This document shows positions 1 to 8,351 of a stretch of 64,000 nucleotides of DNA, one piece after another. The stretch covers positions 1-64,000 of the forward strand of contig JBDTRP010000102.1 of NCBI GenBank assembly GCA_039931555.1, read 5' to 3'. The notes under the pieces were generated by a model. It was not told where the DNA came from. It made no database searches and worked only from the letters and a program-made list of their open reading frames with translations. Source of the DNA: JAENVT01 sp039931555. GTDB taxonomy: Bacteria > Actinomycetota > Acidimicrobiia > Acidimicrobiales > Ilumatobacteraceae. The translations under genes and the position numbers were made by a program. Position 1 is the stretch's first letter; the number at the start of each line of letters is the position of its first letter.

Positions 1-71
1 CGGTTGCTGCCGCGGTGGGTGAACGCGTATGCGATCCCGAACACCAGCGCCCCGACGACGATCACTTCCAC
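1..71 (-). CDS. Membrane protein start, probable ABC-2 permease (partial)
   Basis: A GTG at 71-69 overlaps the stop of the upstream ATPase gene and opens a frame that stays open to the window edge. The 23 visible residues begin MEVIVVGALVFGIAY, a hydrophobic segment like a first membrane helix. Position directly behind an ABC exporter ATPase and translational overlap with it suggest the membrane subunit of the same exporter. Only the N-terminus is visible, so the family is not established. Confidence 0.5.
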   Translation of the reverse strand, partial: MEVIVVGALVFGIAYAFTHRGSN

Positions 72-946
72 GACGACTCCTGCAGCACCGTTGCTCCGAC
101 GAGCAACAGGTACCCGTCCTCGACCCGGGGTTCGTCGAGACGAGCATTCGGGGGTGGCTCACCCACATGGCGCACCATCCCGTCACCGGTCATCCACGCC
201 AGCTGAGCAGACGGGTCACGCGTATCGGCGAGCCACACCCGCCCGGCGGCAAGACCCGCCAGACCCGTGGGGGTGCCGTCGTAGTGGACGACCCCACCGT
301 GCATCACAACCACCCGCTGGCACAACGCGGCGACGTCGTCGGTCTGATGCGTCGACAACACCACGGTGGCCCCACTCGCAGCGGTCGACAACAGCTCACG
401 GAACCGAAGCCGTTGCTCCGGATCGAGACCAGCCGTTGGCTCGTCGAGGACGAGGAGCTCGGGTGACCCGAGCAACGCCTGAGCGATCGCCACCCGTCGA
501 CGCATCCCACCAGACAGCTGTCGGATGCGCTTGTGCATCACCGATGTCAGCCCGACCACGTCGAGCACACGGCGGACCTCGTCATGCCTCGCTCGCCGGT
601 CGGTGATCAGCTTCAGCACCGCCACGTAGTCGATGAAGTCGAACGCCGAGAACTGTCGATGGAAGCCGGGCTCCTGAGGCACGTAGCCCAGCCGCCGACG
701 AATCAGTTCGCGACCCTGGGCGTTCGCAGTCGTGTGACCCAACAGCTCGACCTCCCCGCTGTCAGGCGCCAGCACCGTCGCCATCACGCGCAGCAGGGTC
801 GTCTTGCCGGCACCGTTCGGGCCGAGCAACCCAGTGATTCCCGCACCGATCGACAGGGTCACATCGTCGACAGCGATCGTGCGCCCATAGCGCTTGGTGA
901 CGCCCTCGAGCATCACACCGGCCTTTGTCATCGTCGAGTCATTCAT
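62..946 (-). CDS. ABC exporter ATP-binding protein
   Basis: 294-residue nucleotide-binding subunit of an ABC transporter, acting on the cytoplasmic face of the membrane. Walker A GPNGAGKT lies near residue 43, the signature LSGGM near 145 and Walker B LLVLDEP near 163, followed by the H-loop STHQ. The order and the C-terminal extension fit the CcmA/drug-exporter class rather than importers. Its start overlaps the stop of the upstream anti-sigma-like gene by 4 bases, and its stop overlaps the start of a membrane protein, so it is the third gene of an operon headed by an ECF sigma factor. That layout suggests an exporter produced under sigma-factor control; the substrate cannot be read from sequence. 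Confidence 0.9.
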   Translation of the reverse strand: MNDSTMTKAGVMLEGVTKRYGRTIAVDDVTLSIGAGITGLLGPNGAGKTTLLRVMATVLAPDSGEVELLGHTTANAQGRELIRRRLGYVPQEPGFHRQFSAFDFIDYVAVLKLITDRRARHDEVRRVLDVVGLTSVMHKRIRQLSGGMRRRVAIAQALLGSPELLVLDEPTAGLDPEQRLRFRELLSTAASGATVVLSTHQTDDVAALCQRVVVMHGGVVHYDGTPTGLAGLAAGRVWLADTRDPSAQLAWMTGDGMVRHVGEPPPNARLDEPRVEDGYLLLVGATVLQESSWK

Positions 947-1803
947 CGTCCTCCTCCACTCACGGTCATCACGTCGAAACAGGCCTTCCGGGTTGCCGCG
1001 ATCGTTACCCCGATCGCGGCGGCAACGGCGACGGTGGTCTGCCCCGATGGGCTGAAGATCAACGACCTGTCCACGAAATCACCGGTCCCGGCGCGGTCGA
1101 TCAGTACGACCAATGCCACCATCCACCCGACACCGACCACGACCCCGGCACGTTCCGGTGAGATCACGGTCGACAACGCGAGGGTCATCGCGACCAACGC
1201 GAACGATGGCAGCACCCACCCGAACACGGTCCAACCGCCACCAGGAGCGACAAGCGCACCGACAGCCAACAGTGGAATGGTGGTCGCGATCACCGCCAAC
1301 GTGCGCAGCATCGTCAACCGCAGGCCACTCATCGGCGCCGCCACTCCGATCTCGTACGTCGGGTCCAAAGCAGGCCCATACGCAGTAGCGACACCGGCAA
1401 CCGGCAACAGGGGAGCGATCACGAGCAACAGCCACGGACCATCCCCGTCAAAACGGGCAGCCGCAGCTGCGAATGCGGCCACGAACACCACGGCTGCCAG
1501 CCACGCGAGACGCAGCGCCGGTGTCGTCGCCAGCAGCTTGGCCGTATCGGGGCGAACTCGCATCACACCGAGCAGTCGCTCCGTGATCGAACGTGTGGGT
1601 CGATCGACCCGCTCGAGCACCCCGTCCCACACCGACTGTTGGTCCAGAGGTCCGTCATCGGCCAAAGCGGCCACGTCGGCGAGCTCGGCGCGGCAACTGG
1701 CGCAAGTCATCAGGTGCGCCTCGATCGCCGCGGCCGTGGCCGCGGTCACCGACAGCTCGCAGTAGCCGATCAACAGTTGTTCGTCGAGATGGGTCAGGTT
1801 CAC
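943..1803 (-). CDS. Zinc-finger anti-sigma factor, polytopic
   Basis: 286 residues. The N-terminus carries the anti-sigma zinc-binding pattern H30-x3-C34-x2-C37 (HLMTCASC), and the rest holds about six hydrophobic helices from residue 105 onward. The adjacent ECF sigma gene is upstream with a 4-base overlap. Known relatives bind and silence their sigma factor through the zinc-finger region and release it on an envelope or redox signal. Most such proteins have one membrane span; here the membrane part is large, so it may sense or work with the ABC exporter encoded just downstream. Anti-sigma function is inferred from motif plus pairing. Confidence 0.82.
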   Translation of the reverse strand: MNLTHLDEQLLIGYCELSVTAATAAAIEAHLMTCASCRAELADVAALADDGPLDQQSVWDGVLERVDRPTRSITERLLGVMRVRPDTAKLLATTPALRLAWLAAVVFVAAFAAAAARFDGDGPWLLLVIAPLLPVAGVATAYGPALDPTYEIGVAAPMSGLRLTMLRTLAVIATTIPLLAVGALVAPGGGWTVFGWVLPSFALVAMTLALSTVISPERAGVVVGVGWMVALVVLIDRAGTGDFVDRSLIFSPSGQTTVAVAAAIGVTIAATRKACFDVMTVSGGGR

Positions 1804-2369
1804 GTCAATGCTCCTCGAAGTTGGGTGCGGGCCCGCATCATCCGTGTCTTCACCGTGCCGGCAGGGATCCCCAACAGGCGCGCCGCCTCCCGCGTCGTCA
1901 GCCCATCCAGGATCGTGGCCTGGACCACCGCACGAAGCTCGACCGGCAAGCTGTCGATCGCACCAGCGAGATCACCGTGGGCGACACCGAACAACACCAC
2001 GTCTTCCGCGGTCGCCAATGTCGTCGCCTCCGACACCCGGTTCGAGACCGGCGACCAACGCGACCGATGACGCAACACGCCGATCAAACGACGGATCGCG
2101 ATCCCCCACATCCACGCGGTCGGCTCGCCAGCTCCGCTCCACCGTCCGGCGCTGCGCCACACCGCCACAAACGTGTCCTGCACCGCCTCGCCAACGACGT
2201 CGAGATCTGAGCAGCGGTGACGAAGCCTCGCCGTCAACCACGGCTGATGCCGCACGTACAACTCGCGTAACGCGGCCCGGTCACCATCGGCGATCGCGGC
2301 AACCAGCTCCGCATCACTCGACAACGACAGATCCACACTCACACCCACACAGTCGCGCAACCACGGCAC
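1800..2369 (-). CDS. ECF-family RNA polymerase sigma factor
   Basis: 189 residues. Region 2 lies around residues 35-100 (VVGEAVQDTFVAVWR, then TAWMWGIAIRRLI) and region 4 around 130-185, with the helix-turn-helix TTREAARLLGIPAGTVKTRM. The GTG at 2369 is the longest start; GTG codons at 2348, 2342 and 2336 are alternatives and the conserved domain needs only residues from about 15. It overlaps the anti-sigma gene by 4 bases and heads the sigma/anti-sigma/ABC exporter operon. ECF factors usually transcribe their own operon; I see no promoter I can defend. Confidence 0.9.
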   Translation of the reverse strand: MPWLRDCVGVSVDLSLSSDAELVAAIADGDRAALRELYVRHQPWLTARLRHRCSDLDVVGEAVQDTFVAVWRSAGRWSGAGEPTAWMWGIAIRRLIGVLRHRSRWSPVSNRVSEATTLATAEDVVLFGVAHGDLAGAIDSLPVELRAVVQATILDGLTTREAARLLGIPAGTVKTRMMRARTQLRGALT

Positions 2370-2497
2370 AACGGTTCACGAGCGTGCTGGAGTTACCTCC
2401 GACGGAGGAATACCTCGATGTCGTCGCACGCCGCGGCCATGCGGGTCGACGCGATGCCTGGTAGCGCCGCGCTACAGATCTGGCGTCGTCACCTGAA

Positions 2498-2540
2498 CTT
2501 TGTCGCTGGGAGGTCGCTGAGCGACCTGGGAGCGACAAAG
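2498..2540. repeat. 43-bp nested palindrome
   Basis: Two nested stems share one centre at 2519: outer arms CTTTGTCGCT (2498-2507) and AGCGACAAAG (2531-2540), inner arms AGGTCGCT (2511-2518) and AGCGACCT (2520-2527). The GGG triplets between them do not pair and would form an internal loop. It lies about 100 bases past the stop of the alpha/beta hydrolase gene, so it could end that transcript, but there is no T-run. A regulatory dyad or a dispersed palindromic element is equally possible. Confidence 0.6.
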
Positions 2541-2637
2541 GTTTGAGTGGACAACTGGCCGCCAACAAGCCACGGGACATCAGCGCAATGTCTGACGAGG
2601 AGTCGGACCGTTCTGGGCCGCTTCGCGCCGGAAGGCA

Positions 2638-3603
2638 TCAGTTGATGAGGCCGATGACCTCTCGGATGGCGTTGGCGACGAGTTCGGGATCGGCTTTCTC
2701 CATCCAGTGAGGGGCGTCGACGACTCGCCATGTTCCCGGCGACCAACTCTCGACCCATGCCTTGCGCGTTGCGTCGTCGGTTTCTAACCCACGATCCTTG
2801 GGGTCCTGCGCCGCGAGGTAGAGCAACGGGACAGCCGGCTCTCGATCGCGGCGATCATGCACCCACTCAGCGAGTTGGCAGTTGTCCAACCTTTCGAGTG
2901 AGTCAAACGCATCGGCCTGGCGGTTCGCCTCCAGGCAGGCACCCTGAAAGTTCTGCTGCTCGTCGATGTCGTAGTCCACGCCGGTAAAGGAGTCGAGCAG
3001 CACCACACCGACGACACTATCCGGGTGTGCCACCGCGTAAGCCTCGGCGACCAGCCCGCCGAACGAGGCCCCCAACAGCAGGAATGGACCGTCTTCATTC
3101 AGTGCGGCGAGAAACCCGTCGACATCGGCCATGATGTCGTCGGGGGTTTGCGTGCTATCGACGGTCTCGCTCCGACCAGTGTTGCGGCGTTCGTACGAAC
3201 ACACCCGAAACCCGGGCCCGAGCGCGTTCTCGATACCGGGCGCGGTAGCGACACCGCGCTTGGCTCGATCACGTGACCAGCCCGCGAAATACACGATGGT
3301 GGGGGAACCGTCGCCGGCGCACCGCGCATAAACGGCGTGGCCGCCCACATCGACCAAACCTTCAACGGTGCTACCCGGTTCGACCGGTAGGGAGATTGAG
3401 GGCTCCTTCGACGAGACGGAAGTTGTCTCTGAGGACGACGTGGTTGCATTCGTGGGATTCGTGGTCGTCGCCGTAGTTGTAGCGAGGGACACCAGAGGGC
3501 TCGTTGCTTCGGTGGTGTTCGACGTCGACTCGGAGTCGGCGCCGCAGCCAACCGCTACGACCAAGCCGACGAACGCTGCGACGGTCATCAATCGGTTCCG
3601 CAT
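2638..3603 (-). CDS. Secreted alpha/beta hydrolase lipoprotein
   Basis: 321 residues from the ATG at 3603, chosen because it begins a clean lipoprotein signal (MRNRLMTV, hydrophobic core, lipobox AVGC with Cys20); longer starts add non-signal sequence. A Ser/Thr-rich linker follows to about residue 75, then an alpha/beta hydrolase domain. The nucleophile elbow GASFGG gives Ser180, and the catalytic His is probably His299 (DAPHWME); Asp267 in AAQDP is a candidate acid. The protein is expected to sit on the outer face of the membrane. The substrate is unknown. A similar lipoprotein hydrolase is encoded at 8352-9287. Confidence 0.85.
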   Translation of the reverse strand: MRNRLMTVAAFVGLVVAVGCGADSESTSNTTEATSPLVSLATTTATTTNPTNATTSSSETTSVSSKEPSISLPVEPGSTVEGLVDVGGHAVYARCAGDGSPTIVYFAGWSRDRAKRGVATAPGIENALGPGFRVCSYERRNTGRSETVDSTQTPDDIMADVDGFLAALNEDGPFLLLGASFGGLVAEAYAVAHPDSVVGVVLLDSFTGVDYDIDEQQNFQGACLEANRQADAFDSLERLDNCQLAEWVHDRRDREPAVPLLYLAAQDPKDRGLETDDATRKAWVESWSPGTWRVVDAPHWMEKADPELVANAIREVIGLIN

Positions 3604-3679
3604 CGCTTCCCCCCAACTGCCGGAAATGAGCCGAGGAGACTGCCGAGCAAGTTGGCCCGCGCAGGACCGCATGTGCCAG

Positions 3680-4327
3680 TCATTGCTGGCGCAGGAATCG
3701 AAGTACGGCAAGCACCCGGCGGTGATCGCGGTCGGCGGGCGGCAGGTCGAGCTTCATGAAGATGTTGCGCACGTAGCCCTCGACGGTCTTGGGACTTACA
3801 AAGAGCTCTTCTGCGAGGCCGGTGTTGGTGAGCCCTTGTGCCATGAGGCCGAGCACCTCGCGCTCGCGATCGCTCAGCATCGCGAGCGGGTCCTGCTCGC
3901 GGCGGCGGCCGACGAGTCGGGTGACCAGCTCGGGGTCGATCACCACCTCTCCCGCAGCGACGCGACGCACATCGACGGCAAACGCACCAAGGTCTGACAC
4001 TCGGTCCTTGAGCAGGTACCCGACGCCGCCGTCGAAGTCGTTCATGAGTCGCAACGCGTGGTGGACCTCGACGTATTGCGAGAGCAGCATCAGCCCGACC
4101 TGCGGCGCGATAGATCGGATCGCGGTGGCGGCTTCGATGCCTTCGTCGGCGAAGCCGGGGGGCATTCGCAGGTCGGTCACCACCACGTCCGGTGCCTCGC
4201 GGCGCGCAAGCTCGACGAGGCTCGGGGCGTCCGAGGCCTGACCGACAACTTCGAACCCGACTTCGGCGAGGATTCGCGCCAGCCCTTCGCGGAACAGCAC
4301 CGAGTCATCGGCCACGATCACCCGCAC
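3680..4327 (-). CDS. NarL/LuxR-type response regulator
   Basis: 215 residues. The receiver domain begins MRVIVADDS with acidic residues at 7-8, and Asp52 in VVVTDLRMPP is the phosphorylation site; the conserved Lys is in YLLKDR. A LuxR-type helix-turn-helix follows at about 150-205 (LSDREREVLGLMAQGLTN, then VSPKTVEGYVRNIF). The GTG at 4327 was chosen because it overlaps the stop of the sensor kinase gene and starts exactly at the receiver domain. Together they form a two-component system; target genes are unknown. Confidence 0.92.
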   Translation of the reverse strand: MRVIVADDSVLFREGLARILAEVGFEVVGQASDAPSLVELARREAPDVVVTDLRMPPGFADEGIEAATAIRSIAPQVGLMLLSQYVEVHHALRLMNDFDGGVGYLLKDRVSDLGAFAVDVRRVAAGEVVIDPELVTRLVGRRREQDPLAMLSDREREVLGLMAQGLTNTGLAEELFVSPKTVEGYVRNIFMKLDLPPADRDHRRVLAVLRFLRQQ

Positions 4328-6315
4328 GGCAGCACCGTCAGGATCCGAGTGCCGCCCCCGACGGGGCTCTCCAGTTGCAACCATGCACCGAGCGCCGCGA
4401 GCCGGTCGGTCATTCCCTGGATACCGCCGCCAACACTGCGGGTTGCACCGCCGCGCCCGTCGTCGGCCACCTTCACTCTGAGCCCGGCATCGACCTTCGT
4501 CACGCACACCGTGACCAGACGTGCGTCGGCGTGGCGGGCGGCGTTGGTGAGCGCCTCGCTGACGAGGAAATAGGTTGTCGCCTCGATCTCTCGGGGCAAC
4601 CGATCTTCCAACATCACCGACAACTTGACCGGTACCGGGGATCGGTCGGCGAGCGCCTCGAGCGCCGCTCCGAGCCCTTGCTCGGTGAGCACCATGGGGT
4701 GCAACCCGCGTGCTAGGTCTCGTAGCTCCGCGGTCGCGTCGAGCAGGTGCGAGCGCGCGTCCCTCACCTGCGTGGCCAGCGCCGGGTCCGCCGTCGCCCG
4801 CTCCGCCAGCACACCGAGTTCGAGGCCGAGCGTCAACAGGCGCTGTTGCGCGCCGTCGTGCAGGTCGCGCTCGATCCGTCGCCTCGCCGCGTCCTCCGCC
4901 GTCACGATGCGACGCGCCGCGGCCTGGAGCTGCTCGGCGTGCCGCTGCTGAACGATGACCAGGGCCGTCTGGGCGACAAGATCCGACAGCAGCCGATCCT
5001 CGGCGACCGTCAGTGACTCGCCCGACGGCTTCCGCAGCGCGAGCGCACCGAGGACGGTCCCGTGATGGGCCACCGGCCGCAGCTGCCACTGCGGCCGGTA
5101 GAGGTCGTGCAGTGTCCGCGCTGGGTCGTCGACTGCGGCGGGCCAGGCTGTCGCGGGCACGAGCCGCTCCTCGTCGCCGACCCACACCACCACCTCGCGC
5201 GCGCCAACGGCGTTGGCGACCGTCGTCGCGATGCCCGCCAGGAGCTCCTCCGGCGCGCCGTTGAGGCCGGCGGTGAGCTGCGCGAGTGCCTCATACGGCG
5301 TGGTCCGGTGACCATAGACAAGGCGGTCGGCGACACGCTGGGCGCGTCGCCGCAGCGGCTCGGAGAGCACTGCCACGACCGCGGTTGTGATCAACCACAG
5401 CAGGCCGCGGCCTGCGGGCACGAGGGCGCCGACGCCGAGCACCACCGCGACGTAACCGGCGGTGATCACGAGCACCATTGCGCCGATCACGATCGTCTTG
5501 TTGATCACCGGGTCGATGTCGTAGAGGCGGTACTTGAAAATCGCGATCCCAGCCGCCACCGGGACGAGCGGCAGTGCGAGCAGTCCCGGCACGGGGCTAC
5601 CCACGACGGCCAACCCACCGGCCAGCAGCGTGATTTCCACGACTACCGCGTATACCAGCCAGCGCAGCTGGCGTGCCTCGTCGCCTCGCGTCCGATGCAT
5701 ACGAACGAGGATCGCAGCCGTCCACACAACCTGGAAGAGCAGAAAGAATACGCGGGCGCCATCCCAGAGTGTCTGGGCGCGACCCGCTCCGGGCAAGTCC
5801 AGCGGATGGGGGGCCACCAGCGCGGTGCGGTCGTAGTCAACCGGCCAGAGCGCCGACACGAGCGACAGCCCGAAGGCCACCGTCAGCATCGCGCCCACGA
5901 CGAGACGCCATCGTGGCGAGAGCAGCCGGCCATCCGGGAAGGACATCAGCGTCCATGCGGCCAGCGCGATCCCCAGCGGGAGCGGCCAAACCCCGATCCA
6001 ACCGATCCACTCGGCGCCGGGCAGCGGCACGTCGTGCGAGCCGTACTGGCGACCGAAGAACATCACCGCATGCAGGATCCCGACCGCGACGAACAGCACG
6101 CCCTCACGGTGACGCGGTCGCATGCGGACGACGTAGAGCCCGACCGCGGTGAACGAGAGCCCCAGGAGCCCGTTGTGCGCATTGTCGAGGTGGAAGCCGA
6201 GACTCCACCCAGAGCCGACGAGTCCGGCGACCACCAGCGCGATGACGGCGACCGCTGCTTCCCTCGCCGCCGACGGCGCGTCGTCGCGCGCGTTCTCGTC
6301 CGCTAGCACGACCAA
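4318..6315 (-). CDS. Membrane sensor histidine kinase (NarL/LiaS type)
   Basis: 665 residues. About nine hydrophobic helices occupy residues 18-315, then a GAF-like region (about 340-455), a HisKA_3 dimerisation domain whose phospho-acceptor is His486 in RDLHDGAQQR, and a C-terminal ATPase domain (about 575-665) with SEALTNAARH (N box) and DDGRGG (G1 box). It autophosphorylates and passes phosphate to the response regulator encoded with a 10-base overlap downstream. The large membrane sensor resembles those of multi-pass NarX-like kinases whose ligands are mostly unknown. Confidence 0.92.
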   Translation of the reverse strand: MVVLADENARDDAPSAAREAAVAVIALVVAGLVGSGWSLGFHLDNAHNGLLGLSFTAVGLYVVRMRPRHREGVLFVAVGILHAVMFFGRQYGSHDVPLPGAEWIGWIGVWPLPLGIALAAWTLMSFPDGRLLSPRWRLVVGAMLTVAFGLSLVSALWPVDYDRTALVAPHPLDLPGAGRAQTLWDGARVFFLLFQVVWTAAILVRMHRTRGDEARQLRWLVYAVVVEITLLAGGLAVVGSPVPGLLALPLVPVAAGIAIFKYRLYDIDPVINKTIVIGAMVLVITAGYVAVVLGVGALVPAGRGLLWLITTAVVAVLSEPLRRRAQRVADRLVYGHRTTPYEALAQLTAGLNGAPEELLAGIATTVANAVGAREVVVWVGDEERLVPATAWPAAVDDPARTLHDLYRPQWQLRPVAHHGTVLGALALRKPSGESLTVAEDRLLSDLVAQTALVIVQQRHAEQLQAAARRIVTAEDAARRRIERDLHDGAQQRLLTLGLELGVLAERATADPALATQVRDARSHLLDATAELRDLARGLHPMVLTEQGLGAALEALADRSPVPVKLSVMLEDRLPREIEATTYFLVSEALTNAARHADARLVTVCVTKVDAGLRVKVADDGRGGATRSVGGGIQGMTDRLAALGAWLQLESPVGGGTRILTVLPCG

Positions 6316-6443
6316 ATCCTGTCAGATGCGGACCGGCTGCGCATGAGGGATCTCCCTGAGAAAGAACCGGGCGGGCACGGCTGCGCCGCGACCGCCGCGC
6401 AGCGCACAGTGGCACGCTCTGCTCGCGACACGAAGGAGACCCA

Positions 6444-7121
6444 ATGACCACCATGATCGAAGCGCGCCGGGACGCTGTGCGCACGAGAGGTCTGTCGCGC
6501 CTCGCTGGACCGTCGTTGGTTCTCGGCGGCGTCGCCTTCTTCGTTGGCGGCGTGACGCACCCCCGCGACGGCGGCCAGGGCAACAAAGTCCAGCAACTGC
6601 ACGCGATGCTCGTCGACTCCAGCTGGTATCCCTCACACGCCGTGCTGCTTGCAGCGATGGCACTCTTCGCCACCGGCATCCTCGCTGTGCGACACCGACG
6701 CGATCTGACGCCGGGCATGGAACGCCTCCTCAAGGTCGTCTTCATCATCGCGTGCATCGCCACGGTGGACATGGCCATCCACCTCCTGGCGGCGCTCGAC
6801 GCCGAATCGCTGGCCGACGGTAAGCCGTCGCTGGTGTCCCGAGTACAGACCGTCAACGAAACCGTCGTCGACGCGGCCTGGGGCCTTGCCGTCGCCACGC
6901 TCGCAGTGGTCGGTGGCCTGACCCGCAGCGTCGGCAACCGGATCACCATCCCCTTCGGCCTCGTCGGCGGTCTAGCGTTCGCGCTCGCGTCGGCGACGAT
7001 CCCCTACACCGACACCTTCGACTCACTGTTCAAGGTCGGCTCGCTGCTATCGATCTGGGCGATCCTCGTCGGCGTGACCGAGATCCGGCATACGAACCCG
7101 CGTGGCGCAGCGCTCACATGA
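6444..7121 (+). CDS. Multi-pass membrane protein, unknown function
   Basis: 225 residues with about six hydrophobic segments (roughly 24-40, 66-82, 95-115, 144-160, 172-186, 197-212). AAGGAG, seven bases before the ATG, is a good ribosome binding site. The stop overlaps the start of the next gene (ATGA), so it is cotranscribed with the beta-propeller lipoprotein. It is divergent from the sensor kinase gene with 128 bases between, which should hold both promoters. I do not recognise a family; small integral membrane proteins of this kind are common in actinobacteria. Confidence 0.75.
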   Translation: MTTMIEARRDAVRTRGLSRLAGPSLVLGGVAFFVGGVTHPRDGGQGNKVQQLHAMLVDSSWYPSHAVLLAAMALFATGILAVRHRRDLTPGMERLLKVVFIIACIATVDMAIHLLAALDAESLADGKPSLVSRVQTVNETVVDAAWGLAVATLAVVGGLTRSVGNRITIPFGLVGGLAFALASATIPYTDTFDSLFKVGSLLSIWAILVGVTEIRHTNPRGAALT

Positions 7122-8131
7122 GACGCGTCGCGTCTCTGCTCGCGCTCGGGCTGGTCGGCTGCGCCGCGTCACCGACAGCAGGGGCGCCGACGACAACGAC
7201 CAGCGAATCTTCTCTTTCTCCTCCTGCGACGTCCCACGTCGAGGCTGTGCCGGCCGCACTCGAGGGGCGCATCCTGCTGGGTGACAAGGACACGTTCTAC
7301 CTGGCCAACGCGGACGGTTCAGCGGTGGAGCAGCTCGCCGACCCCAGACAGTACTGCTGCCTGGCGCGGATATCTCCTGATCGCTCGCGCATCTTGACGA
7401 TGCCCGGCACTGACCAGACGGGAGCGGTCAGGGGCGGCACGCTCACACTTGAATTGCCCCACTTCGACCCGTTGCCCCACACCGATCCGACCTTGAACCT
7501 CGTGCCACAGGCATGGTCGCCCGACGGCACCCGGATCGCCTTCGAGGGTTGGGACGACTCCGATGCGAATCGAACTGGGATCTACATCGCCGGCACCGCG
7601 AATGGAGCCGACATGACACGGGTGACAACTGTCACTGGCCGTGCGCACGACGTGCCGCTCGACTACTCACCCGACGGTCAGCACCTCGTGTTCTATCGGG
7701 CCGTTCGCGCCGAGCCCGACCTGCCGGTCGACACCGGTGGATCGCTCTGGGTGGTGAACGTCGACGGGTCGGACGCTCATCAGCTCGACACCGGAAGCGT
7801 GCGACCGTGGTGGTGGGCGCGTTGGTCACCAGATGGGTCGACGATCGTCTTCGGCGCCGAGCGCCTGCAGCCGACAGGTGGACTGTGGACCATCGAGCCC
7901 GACGGATCGTCGCTGACGGTCCTTGTGCACGGTTCGGCAAGCCAGTTCCCCGTCGACCCGGTCTGGTCGCCTGACGGCAGCGCCGTCATGTTCGTGATGA
8001 ATCCGACTACCGACGCCTTCGACCACCCAGAAAACGAAATCGACGTCGTCAGCGTCGATGGCAGCGGATTGACAGCCGTCATCGCTGGGCCAGGGTTCAA
8101 GCGGCTGTCCGACTGGTGGAAAGGGCCGTGA
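7118..8131 (+). CDS. TolB-like beta-propeller lipoprotein
   Basis: 337 residues. A short lipoprotein signal ends at GLVGC (Cys15) and is followed by a Thr/Ser linker. The body has repeated PD40/TolB-type blades visible as SPDRSRIL, SPDGTRIAFEGW, SPDGQHLVFYR, SPDGSTIVFGA and SPDGSAVMFVM. Such propellers usually bind proteins or polysaccharides at the cell surface and are not catalytic. It overlaps the membrane protein gene upstream by 4 bases and is followed after one base by the hydrolase reading frame, so all three are probably one transcript. Confidence 0.85.
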   Translation: MRRVASLLALGLVGCAASPTAGAPTTTTSESSLSPPATSHVEAVPAALEGRILLGDKDTFYLANADGSAVEQLADPRQYCCLARISPDRSRILTMPGTDQTGAVRGGTLTLELPHFDPLPHTDPTLNLVPQAWSPDGTRIAFEGWDDSDANRTGIYIAGTANGADMTRVTTVTGRAHDVPLDYSPDGQHLVFYRAVRAEPDLPVDTGGSLWVVNVDGSDAHQLDTGSVRPWWWARWSPDGSTIVFGAERLQPTGGLWTIEPDGSSLTVLVHGSASQFPVDPVWSPDGSAVMFVMNPTTDAFDHPENEIDVVSVDGSGLTAVIAGPGFKRLSDWWKGP

Positions 8132-8132
8132 G

Positions 8133-8351
8133 ATGAGAGGCACAGCAACCGAAGGTCCACGTTCGAGGCGGCGGCGCCGAGCGCTGGCAGCGGTCGGCAT
8201 CGTCGCCTGCACCTTCGCGGGATGCGGTAGCGGATCGGCGGGCACGGCGACCACCGTCGCCTCGACCGCTGGGCCACGAACCAGCCGGCCCGGAAAGAGT
8301 CGGCGCCCAATTCGGACAAGCGGGAGCATCGCGGCAGCGCGCAATGCAATC
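8133..8351 (+). pseudogene. Lipoprotein signal fragment fused in frame
   Basis: One base after the propeller gene an ATG opens a frame coding for a basic N-terminus, hydrophobic core and lipobox (CTFAGC) plus a short Gly/Thr linker. It then runs without a stop into a second complete lipoprotein signal at 8352. Two consecutive lipoprotein signals in one protein make little sense, so I read this as the N-terminal stub of a deleted lipoprotein gene joined to its neighbour. Translation may still begin here, which would give a 384-residue product. Confidence 0.5.

Noticed and set aside
3680..5185. 501-residue frame with the response regulator at its end
   Set aside because: The first 286 residues are an out-of-frame reading of the kinase gene; the regulator begins at the overlapping GTG at 4327.
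5062..6306. 414-residue plus-strand frame opposite the sensor kinase
   Set aside because: Shadow of a high-GC gene: His/Arg/Pro/Gln-rich translation, no domain, and the minus strand carries a complete kinase.
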